Positions 57,617 through 64,000 of a DNA stretch of 64,000 bases are shown piece after piece. The position numbers were made by a program, and so were the translations under genes. Positions within the stretch are counted from its first letter, which is position 1; each line of letters starts with the position of its first letter. The notes under the pieces are model-generated. The model was not told the DNA's origin, did no database searches, and saw nothing but the letters and a program-made list of their open reading frames with translations. This DNA is from DASPKM01 sp035628135 (lineage in GTDB: Bacteria; Bacteroidota; Bacteroidia; Chitinophagales; Chitinophagaceae). Location of the stretch: positions 195,145-259,144 of the forward strand of contig DASPKM010000011.1 in the NCBI GenBank assembly GCA_035628135.1, written 5' to 3'.

Positions 57617-59194
57617 ATGAAAATCATTTTATTGATAGCATCGTTGTTCATAACAATTGGTGCATTGCCGCAGGCGGGCGTAATAGACGTTCAGCATTAC
57701 CGCTTTGAGCTCGGCTTGTTCGATTCAACGGATGAGATCAAAGGAAGGGCCTTTATTACCGTCAGGTTCATGCAACCTGTTGGCGCAATCAGCTTCGACC
57801 TGCAAAATGTGGACACCAGCGACAAAGGAATGGTGGCGCAACGGGCGCAGGAAAATGGGCAGGCGCTGCAGCACAGGCACAATGGCAATAAAATAACATT
57901 GCAACTGGGCGCGCCTGCAAAACAGGGTGAAGTAAGGACTTTTGAAATAGTGTACAGCGGCATACCAAAAGATGGACTGATCATTTCAAAGAACAAGTTC
58001 GGGCAGCGTACTTTTTTTGGAGATAATTGGCCCGACCGTGCAAAGAATTGGTTGCCTTGTATAGACGATCCGGCAGACAAGGCATCGGTAGAATTTGTGG
58101 TGACTGCCCCATTGAAATACCAGGTAGTGTCGAATGGCCTGCAGATGGAGGAAACAGTTCTTGCAGGCAGCAATAAGCTCACGCATTGGAAAGAAACCGT
58201 TCCGCTGGCCACCAAGATCATGGTGATAGGCGTAGCGGAGTTTGCGGTGCAGTATGTAGGTGATACGCTGAATGTTCCCATATACAGTTGGGTGTATACG
58301 CAGGATAAGGACAAGGCATTTTATGATTATGCCCTGGCGAAGGACATCATTCCATATTTTAGTAAGAACATAGCGCCGTATCCTTATCGCAAGCTGGCGA
58401 ATGTTCAGTCCACCACCATTTTCGGCGGAATGGAAAATGCCGGTTGTATTTTTTACACCGAGACCGCGGTGTCGGGCAAGAGAAGGTCGGAGGATCTATT
58501 GACGCATGAAATAGCGCACCAATGGTTTGGGAATATGGTTACCGAAACCAGCTTCGCGCATTTATGGTTAAGCGAGGGCTTTGCAACGTATTTCACCGAT
58601 TTGTATTTGGGTTTAAAATATGGATTGGATTCCATGAACAAGCGGTTGCGCAATGAGCGTAACAATGTCATAGGGTTCAACCGGAGAAGTGCTCGTCCCG
58701 TGGTGGATACTTTTACGAAGGATTACATGCAATTGTTGAATGCCAACAGTTACCAGAAAGGAGCCTGGGTATTGCACATGTTAAAGACTGAGTTGGGAGA
58801 AGAAGTTTTTATGAAGGGCATTCGCGCATTTTATAATAAGTATGCCGGCGGAAATGCCAATACGGAACATTTCCGTAAAGTAATGGAAGAGGCAAGTGGC
58901 AGGAACCTCCAGGCATTTTTCAGACAATGGTTGTACACACCCGGCCATCCGGTTTTAAAATTGACCTATGAGCACAATGCAAGAAACAACACTGTAACGT
59001 TAACCGTGAGCCAGCAACAGCCCACTGTGTTTACATTTCCACTCGAGATAGAATTGGTGACCGATAAGGGACCTGTACGCAAAACTTTGCAGGTGAATGG
59101 CAAGGAGCAGCGGTTTACAATTGCAAACATCAGTGTTCCAAGATCGATAGTGCCGGACCCCGGAGTTAAGTTGCTATTTGAAAGTGCGCGGTAA
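57617..59194 (+). CDS. M1-family aminopeptidase-like metallopeptidase, secreted
   Basis: 525-residue exported zinc peptidase. The signal peptide is at residues 1-19. The substrate-binding motif GGMEN is at 270-274 and the zinc motif HEIAH at 297-301, with the third ligand E320 in WLSEGFATYF. The N-terminal beta domain is complete, but the protein ends after the catalytic and small beta domains and lacks the long helical domain of aminopeptidase N (870 residues in E. coli). It is nine bases after the MutS-like gene and overlaps the convergent desaturase gene by 21 bases. Confidence 0.93.
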   Translation: MKIILLIASLFITIGALPQAGVIDVQHYRFELGLFDSTDEIKGRAFITVRFMQPVGAISFDLQNVDTSDKGMVAQRAQENGQALQHRHNGNKITLQLGAPAKQGEVRTFEIVYSGIPKDGLIISKNKFGQRTFFGDNWPDRAKNWLPCIDDPADKASVEFVVTAPLKYQVVSNGLQMEETVLAGSNKLTHWKETVPLATKIMVIGVAEFAVQYVGDTLNVPIYSWVYTQDKDKAFYDYALAKDIIPYFSKNIAPYPYRKLANVQSTTIFGGMENAGCIFYTETAVSGKRRSEDLLTHEIAHQWFGNMVTETSFAHLWLSEGFATYFTDLYLGLKYGLDSMNKRLRNERNNVIGFNRRSARPVVDTFTKDYMQLLNANSYQKGAWVLHMLKTELGEEVFMKGIRAFYNKYAGGNANTEHFRKVMEEASGRNLQAFFRQWLYTPGHPVLKLTYEHNARNNTVTLTVSQQQPTVFTFPLEIELVTDKGPVRKTLQVNGKEQRFTIANISVPRSIVPDPGVKLLFESAR

Positions 59195-60277
59195 GGACTT
59201 TTCCGTTCCCAATTGCTTTATAAACCGAAGGTGCGAGCGCACGCCTCCCCAATAACTTACTGACTGGTAAGGAATACCGTGCTCCACAAGTTTTTCTCTG
59301 ATGACTCGGGTAATGTACGGGTAGTGCACATGGCAAACATGTGGAAATAAATGATGCGCCACGTGGGTATTGAAACCACCGAAGATCCACCCGGCCCATC
59401 TTTCTTCAGCGTGAAAATCAACCGATACATTTACCTGGTGCCGCGCCCAGGAATTATGGAGACGGGCCTCCTCTCCGGGATTTGTAAAAACGATTCCCTC
59501 GACATAATGTGATATCAGGAAGGTAAACAGCAGGAACAGCGACAATAAACAATGCATGATGAAGAACCCGGCCAGCACCTGTTGTAATGGCAGCCCAGTA
59601 ATGAAATATGGAATGACGATGTAAATCCCGATATACAGGAGCTTGTACAGCACAAACTTTATCCACTCGCTTACCGGGTGGCTGGTGAAGAGAATATTTG
59701 CCTGCTTTTTTCTAAAAAACAGTACAAAGTCTTTATAAAATATCCAAAGTACGGTATAGAACATATAAGCAATCGGCGCATACAGGTGTTGATACCGGTG
59801 ATGCCATTTCACATGCTGGTTGGGTGATAGTGCAATAAGTCCGTTTACCTGCAAATCCGCATCGCAATCATCTACATTTGGGTAAGCATGATGCGAATGA
59901 TTGTGGCGTATCCTCCATAGGTACCCATTAGCGCCCTGCAGGTTAAACAGGATTTCATAAATGAGATCGTCCAGTTTGCGCTTGCCCGTTAGTGAATGAT
60001 GCGCCGCATCGTGCGCAAAATTCAGCGCGAACAAAAACGATGCAAATCCGAAGGACCAGTAACTTAATTGGAGTTGCCAATAAGCCGAAGATTGCAAAAG
60101 AAATGCATAAGTGGCCGCAACCAATATTGTATACATCGCCGCTTTTATTAATACTTGCTTATTTGCATACCTGCTTTTGCCTGCGAAATACGCATTCACT
60201 TCCTTTTTAATCTCCGTATAAAATTGTTCTTCTGCTGCCGGCACAATAAAGGGCAGCTTGATGATTTTAAAGCTCAT
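59174..60277 (-). CDS. Membrane fatty acid desaturase (second of a tandem pair)
   Basis: 367-residue integral membrane di-iron enzyme. The histidine boxes are HDAAHH (residues 89-94), HNHSHH (125-130) and HVAHH (near 308), as in acyl-lipid and acyl-CoA desaturases of the linoleoyl-CoA desaturase type. Four hydrophobic regions lie near 45-63, 70-88, 170-190 and 215-260. No cytochrome b5 domain is present. The start overlaps the end of the upstream paralog by 11 bases, so both are on one mRNA. The double-bond position cannot be predicted. The 3' end overlaps the M1 peptidase gene. Confidence 0.92.
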   Translation of the reverse strand: MSFKIIKLPFIVPAAEEQFYTEIKKEVNAYFAGKSRYANKQVLIKAAMYTILVAATYAFLLQSSAYWQLQLSYWSFGFASFLFALNFAHDAAHHSLTGKRKLDDLIYEILFNLQGANGYLWRIRHNHSHHAYPNVDDCDADLQVNGLIALSPNQHVKWHHRYQHLYAPIAYMFYTVLWIFYKDFVLFFRKKQANILFTSHPVSEWIKFVLYKLLYIGIYIVIPYFITGLPLQQVLAGFFIMHCLLSLFLLFTFLISHYVEGIVFTNPGEEARLHNSWARHQVNVSVDFHAEERWAGWIFGGFNTHVAHHLFPHVCHVHYPYITRVIREKLVEHGIPYQSVSYWGGVRSHLRFIKQLGTEKSLPRTFK

Positions 60278-61340
60278 GGCCCATTCGTTTTAAGAAGCGA
60301 AAATGCAAGGCTGCCGCTTTTGCGTAAGGCGCCTCGTTATAATGGATGCCGAATTCACGGGCGGTTTGCCGCAGGATGGGGATCATATCAGGATAATGAA
60401 CATGGCAAACGTTGGGAAACAGGTGGTGAAGCGTATGGGCATTGAAGCCGCCGAGTGTCCAGTTAAGCAAGCGGCTATTTACGTTGTAATCCATGGAGGT
60501 GCTCATTTGCAACAGTACCCAGCTTTGCTGCATCTTACCGGTTTCATCGGGTTCGGGATGCGTGGTTTCATCGGAGAGATGAGAAACCGCCAGCACTGCA
60601 GTAATGACCAGGGACATCGCAAAATGCATGAATAAAAATGCCAGCAACACGTGCTGCCAACCCACTGGTGTAACGATTGCCGGCAGCACGATCATATATC
60701 CTGTATACAACAGTTTGTTTATTACAAGCTGAATGGTTTGCTTTCTATCCAGTTTAATGGAAATGGAGCGGTCGGTCTTGCCAAAGGCCAGCATAGTGTC
60801 GCGCACTAACAACCAGTTGAGTGAATAAAACAGGTATATGAATGGAGCGTAAATATGCTGGAAGCGGTGGATGTAGAGCCGCGGTTGAATGTGGGTCATG
60901 CGTATGAGCGGATTGTCCAGCACATCGATATCACTGCCATGCACATTAGTATAGAGGTGATGCGACTCTATATGATACTTTTTCCAGACATAGGAGTTAT
61001 TGCCCAGCAAATTGAAAGTGAGCGAATAAAACCTGTCGTTCCATTTTTTATTCCTGAAAATTGCATGGTGGGCCGCATCGTGTGATACATTGAATACCAG
61101 CAGCAGGATGGACAACCCGATAGATACATAGGTTATGTAAAACCACACGAGATTGCCGACCGCAAATAGCATAAGCCCGTACAGCGATGAAAACACCAAA
61201 AAATACAGCGCGATCTTAAAAAGCATCAAACTGTTTGCGTACCGCGACTGGCCTTTATCAGCCAGCATAACCGATACCCTTTTTTGAAGGGTATGGTAGA
61301 AGCCGTTGCCGTTGTCGCGGGTGAAGCTTAGTTTTTTCAT
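60267..61340 (-). CDS. Membrane fatty acid desaturase (first of a tandem pair)
   Basis: 357-residue paralog of the following gene. The histidine boxes are HDAAHH (87-92), HIESHH (123-128) and HTLHH near the C-terminus, each at the spacing of front-end-type desaturases. The two proteins share the same block order and many identical positions (for example LFPxVCHVHYP) but are clearly diverged, so the duplication is old. The Crp/Fnr-type regulator lies directly upstream on the same strand. A TTTGAC-N4-GTCAAA palindrome (61387-61402) sits between them. Control of membrane fluidity or response to oxygen or lipid state would be a reasonable role. Confidence 0.92.
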   Translation of the reverse strand: MKKLSFTRDNGNGFYHTLQKRVSVMLADKGQSRYANSLMLFKIALYFLVFSSLYGLMLFAVGNLVWFYITYVSIGLSILLLVFNVSHDAAHHAIFRNKKWNDRFYSLTFNLLGNNSYVWKKYHIESHHLYTNVHGSDIDVLDNPLIRMTHIQPRLYIHRFQHIYAPFIYLFYSLNWLLVRDTMLAFGKTDRSISIKLDRKQTIQLVINKLLYTGYMIVLPAIVTPVGWQHVLLAFLFMHFAMSLVITAVLAVSHLSDETTHPEPDETGKMQQSWVLLQMSTSMDYNVNSRLLNWTLGGFNAHTLHHLFPNVCHVHYPDMIPILRQTAREFGIHYNEAPYAKAAALHFRFLKRMGHEL

Positions 61341-61386
61341 AACGTTGCATTGTTATGCTAAGCTAGATTTGGCGATGCCGGAATCC

Positions 61387-61402
61387 TTTGACAAAAGTCA
61401 AA
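61387..61402. promoter_or_regulatory. Crp/Fnr-type operator palindrome before the desaturase genes
   Basis: TTTGAC-AAAA-GTCAAA is a perfect 6-4-6 inverted repeat. It has the layout of Fnr-family sites (TTGAT-N4-ATCAA), with C-G in place of T-A at the inner position. It lies 47 bases upstream of the desaturase start and 10 bases after the coding end of the Crp/Fnr regulator gene. Confidence 0.6.
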
Positions 61403-61411
61403 ATAAGCGGC

Positions 61412-61987
61412 TTAGCCTTTTTTTAACTTACTGCGTATGCGGCTGAGGGTCTCCAGGTTCATTCCCAGGAAGGACGCGATGTTACCGAGTGGCACACGGT
61501 TAAGCAGGTCGGGATAATTTTCTATAAAATATAAATAGCGGTCTTCGGCTTTCTGTTTTCTCAGCAGGTATAGTCTTTCTTCACTGGACGAGAAATAATG
61601 CTCCGTGAGCACGCGTGCTGTATAATTGAAATCGATAAAATCTTTATACAATTCCTGCAGCGCATTATAATGTATGCGGGCGAGGGTACTGTTTTCCATG
61701 GCCTCTATGAATTCGTATCCGGCCCGCCTTTTATAAAAGCTATTTACTGAAACCACGATGTGGTATTCTTTCATGAAGCGGTTGCAGATCTCAACGTCTT
61801 CTCTAATGTAATAAGATCTTAGCATGCCTTTTAGTACAACGTAGAGGTAGTCGGCGCGTTCGCCGTCGCGCAGGAGGAGTTGTTTTTTTGGGACTTCGAT
61901 GATCTCGAGGTCGTTTGTTAACCGTTCTTTTAGTTCAGCAGACAATGGGCGGATTGTCTCCAGGTAGGTGAAGAAGGGGTTAAGCAT
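61412..61987 (-). CDS. Crp/Fnr-family transcriptional regulator
   Basis: 191-residue regulator. The N-terminal cyclic-nucleotide-binding-like beta-roll spans about residues 10-115 (KKQLLLRDGERADYLYVVLKG, in parts), followed by a dimer helix and a C-terminal helix-turn-helix (RVPLGNIASFLGMNLETLSRIRSKL, in parts). Cysteines for an Fe-S cluster of Fnr type are not arranged at the N-terminus, so oxygen sensing by a cluster is unlikely. The desaturase pair lies just downstream on the same strand behind a palindromic operator candidate, making those genes the most likely targets. The effector is unknown. Confidence 0.9.
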   Translation of the reverse strand: MLNPFFTYLETIRPLSAELKERLTNDLEIIEVPKKQLLLRDGERADYLYVVLKGMLRSYYIREDVEICNRFMKEYHIVVSVNSFYKRRAGYEFIEAMENSTLARIHYNALQELYKDFIDFNYTARVLTEHYFSSSEERLYLLRKQKAEDRYLYFIENYPDLLNRVPLGNIASFLGMNLETLSRIRSKLKKG

Positions 61988-62082
61988 GGGGGTTGTGATT
62001 GACAGCGGAAAATTAATGGATTAGGGGTCTATTTCAAACTGGAAGAGCCGATGCTTTGCTTATTATTAACTTTATTGCATAC

Positions 62083-62691
62083 ATGAAAGGCAACCTTCAG
62101 AAAACCTGGGAGAGATTTGCATTAAATGTCGGTGGCGCGTTTGAGTGTTCTACAGGCGGCAGTGAATTCCACAAATATGAAAAATATGTCATTAAGTTCA
62201 TTTACAATGGCAATAAGATTGTAATCACTATATACTTCCAATCGATCCCTGAGCGCGGCAAATCTCCATTTTTGGTCCGGTATACAAGAATGGATATTAG
62301 TTTTATCAACAAAGCAAATGTTCATTTCGTTGTAAGAAAAAAGGGATGGGTTACCAGTATGATTGCGATTTTTACCGGTACGAGAGTCCAGAGTGGTTAC
62401 GCTGATTTCGATAAAATGTTTGTTGTACATGGACGACCAATGGCGCGGGTAGTCGAAATATTCAGCCAGGAAACTGTGCGTGTGTCAATGATTAGGCTTG
62501 GGGATCTACACGTATCAATAATAAATAATAAAGAATTCCATGACTATTTCCTTGACCCTGGCAACGATGTAATCCAGATCAATGTAAACCAAATCCTTCG
62601 CTCGGAAGAAGACATACAACGTTTCTTCAGCCTGGGAATTCTTATATTAGCGAACACAGCTGCACAAAATGTTCGGACTTTTCAAAAATAA
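62083..62691 (+). CDS. Protein of unknown function (202 aa)
   Basis: No family was recognised. The protein begins KGNLQKTWERFALNVGGAF and contains FIYNGNKIVITIYFQ and FLVRYTRMDISFI segments, suggesting a mostly beta fold in the middle, and ends in a helical stretch. No signal peptide or membrane helix is clear. The ATG at 62083 is used, and the TTG at 62056 is possible. The next gene overlaps its end by 23 bases in another frame, so the two are translationally coupled. Base composition is visibly richer in A+T than most of the window, hinting at foreign origin. Confidence 0.65.
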   Translation: MKGNLQKTWERFALNVGGAFECSTGGSEFHKYEKYVIKFIYNGNKIVITIYFQSIPERGKSPFLVRYTRMDISFINKANVHFVVRKKGWVTSMIAIFTGTRVQSGYADFDKMFVVHGRPMARVVEIFSQETVRVSMIRLGDLHVSIINNKEFHDYFLDPGNDVIQINVNQILRSEEDIQRFFSLGILILANTAAQNVRTFQK

Positions 62692-63427
62692 TGAGAATGC
62701 TTGTCCCGTATCTGAGGACATGAGACTATGGACCGAGAACGCAATGATTTGGCTTATGCAAGAGTTTGGAGAGGAGAAGATACTGTCGGTCAGAACCCTG
62801 TTGCCTATCCAACAGGATTTCCCTTTTCGGTTCGATGGATCAGAAGGAACAGCGTATTCAGCGTTGAATATTGTAGCAAATCAAATGGAGGTTAATCCTA
62901 CAGATATCGTTATCAATTTTTTCGATGAGCGTTTTTTGGAAATCCGTGGCGATACTGGTCAGGTGATATTTACCCAGCCATATGAGGATGAACTTTACGC
63001 CGCGGGCCTGTACCATGGTAAAAATGAACAGGGAAAATTTGAGATAGATGTGGAGCGGGGCCAACTGACGGTGCCAGAACATTTGGTATCTACTTTAGCA
63101 CATGAAATTGCACATATAAAAATTTTAGGCGAAGAAAGATTAAGCGACAATGACGAACTACTGACTGATTTAGTGACGGTTTTTTTCGGGTTGGGAATTT
63201 TTAATGCAAATGCCGCTTTTAGATTTTTTTCAGCCGCAGACAAATGGGGTTACAGTAAACAGGGTTATCTGACCCAGCAGGAATGGGGATATGCGCTTGC
63301 CATATACGCTTATATAAGGGGGGAGAAAGGACCGGAATGGTCGAAGTATCTGACGCCAGGTGTCAAATCGGATTACAAAAAAAGCGAGGCATTTATTTAC
63401 AACAATACAGATAAAATATTGGTATAA
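62669..63427 (+). CDS. HExxH-containing protein, probable metallopeptidase-like
   Basis: 252-residue protein with no recognised family. The motif THE-free segment LAHEIAHIKIL (near residue 145) gives a zinc-type HEIAH, and a DELLTDLVTVFFGLG helix about 15 residues later carries acidic residues that could be the third ligand, as in gluzincins. The N-terminal 90 residues include a beta-rich FDERFLEIRGDTGQVIF region. No signal peptide is visible, so it is probably cytoplasmic. It overlaps the upstream gene by 23 bases and is followed by an RDD membrane protein gene. Metal-dependent activity is an inference from the motif only. Confidence 0.62.
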   Translation: MFGLFKNNENACPVSEDMRLWTENAMIWLMQEFGEEKILSVRTLLPIQQDFPFRFDGSEGTAYSALNIVANQMEVNPTDIVINFFDERFLEIRGDTGQVIFTQPYEDELYAAGLYHGKNEQGKFEIDVERGQLTVPEHLVSTLAHEIAHIKILGEERLSDNDELLTDLVTVFFGLGIFNANAAFRFFSAADKWGYSKQGYLTQQEWGYALAIYAYIRGEKGPEWSKYLTPGVKSDYKKSEAFIYNNTDKILV

Positions 63428-63485
63428 CGTTCCCTTTGCCACTATCAATTGGCACTATTTTCAGAGAGCATCTTACCATACGGTC

Positions 63486-63980
63486 ATGGATAAATATGAT
63501 ACATTTCTTAAGAGAATTGGAGCTGGGGTAATTGATGGTATAATTTTTATACCATTTTCCTTTTTAGAGAGCGTTACCGGAAATAGCATTCTGGCGTTTT
63601 TTAGCTTCCAGCTATTCCATTTAGCTGTCTGGTCTTTGTACACGGTGGGGTTACACGCACGCTTCGGACAAACTCTTGGAAAGTATGTATTCGAAGTTAA
63701 GCTATATGACATAAATGAAAAGTCTACCTTAAGTGCAAAAAAAGCCTTTCTTAGAGAATCTGTATGGATTTGCTCGCAGGGGCTAATAACGCTATATTTC
63801 CTAGCTGCTGCTAGTAGCAACATGCAACAATTAGAGGGTATTAAAGCATCATATGCAGATACCGCGGCATTTGCGTCGTTAACTTGGATGCTGATAGAAG
63901 TAGTAACCATGGCCACTAACCGCAAGCACAGGTCTGTTCAGGATTTCATTGCTGGATCAGTTGTTTTAAAGATAACATGA
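63486..63980 (+). CDS. RDD-family membrane protein
   Basis: 164-residue integral membrane protein. The N-terminal RxxA-type start reads FLKRIGAGVIDGIIFIPF, followed by hydrophobic helices near residues 13-30, 38-55, 95-115 and 120-140. A TLGKYVFEVKLYD segment and a C-terminal KHRSVQDFIAGSVV are typical of RDD proteins. The Met at 63486 gives the family start, while an upstream extension would overlap the preceding gene. RDD proteins have varied roles, including ion transport in some species. It closes the A+T-richer three-gene group. Confidence 0.8.
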   Translation: MDKYDTFLKRIGAGVIDGIIFIPFSFLESVTGNSILAFFSFQLFHLAVWSLYTVGLHARFGQTLGKYVFEVKLYDINEKSTLSAKKAFLRESVWICSQGLITLYFLAAASSNMQQLEGIKASYADTAAFASLTWMLIEVVTMATNRKHRSVQDFIAGSVVLKIT

Positions 63981-64000
63981 GTTTCCGTTAATATTCAACA

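Overview
The window is a chromosomal segment of a Bacteroidota bacterium, most likely of the family Chitinophagaceae. The support is a complete Bacteroidota-type division and cell wall (dcw) cluster, an atpD-atpC pair separated from the other ATP synthase genes, type IX secretion (T9SS) genes and substrates, a NfeD/flotillin pair, promoters of the TTG-N18..20-TAnnTTTG form, and few Shine-Dalgarno sequences. No rRNA, tRNA, CRISPR array, insertion sequence or prophage was seen. No gap between genes exceeds 300 bases.

Layout. 1-2.9 kb: the 3' part of a fatty acid beta-oxidation gene and a two-gene ABC exporter. 2.9-20.5 kb (minus strand): an epimerase, then the dcw cluster, which in transcription order is mraZ, rsmH, ftsL-like, ftsI, murE, mraY, murD, ftsW, murG, murC, ftsQ, ftsA, ftsZ. 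These genes make lipid II, polymerise and crosslink septal peptidoglycan, and assemble the Z ring. An intrinsic terminator follows ftsZ. 20.5-33.4 kb: housekeeping genes (queA, a histidine kinase, yqgE, atpDC, an L,D-transpeptidase lipoprotein, dnaX, the pyruvate dehydrogenase E2 gene). 33.4-37.5 kb: a secreted phosphoesterase/beta-propeller fusion and a NfeD-flotillin membrane module. 37.6-41.4 kb: a tightly coupled set of UbiA prenyltransferase, type III polyketide synthase, methyltransferase and FAD oxidoreductase, the best candidate here for an undescribed natural product pathway. 41.4-49 kb: envelope proteins, a GbsR-like regulator with a candidate operator, a second epimerase and a secreted metzincin. 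49-54.9 kb: engB, ubiE, porT, a T9SS cargo protein and a Wzi/RemB-like outer membrane protein. 54.9-61.4 kb: pyrC, a compact MutS-like ATPase, an M1 peptidase and two desaturases. 61.4-64 kb: a Crp/Fnr regulator of the desaturases and an A+T-richer group of three genes (unknown protein, HExxH protein, RDD membrane protein).

Non-coding structure is the other theme. Octamer-based hairpin repeats (AATGACYT units) occupy three dcw spacers and a fourth site. Perfect A+T palindromes lie across gene borders. Hairpin-forming sequence appears translated inside ftsZ and engB. A nine-A run in dnaX is followed by stop codons in both alternative frames, which suggests production of a short gamma form. Several candidate promoters place the transcript start almost exactly on the start codon.
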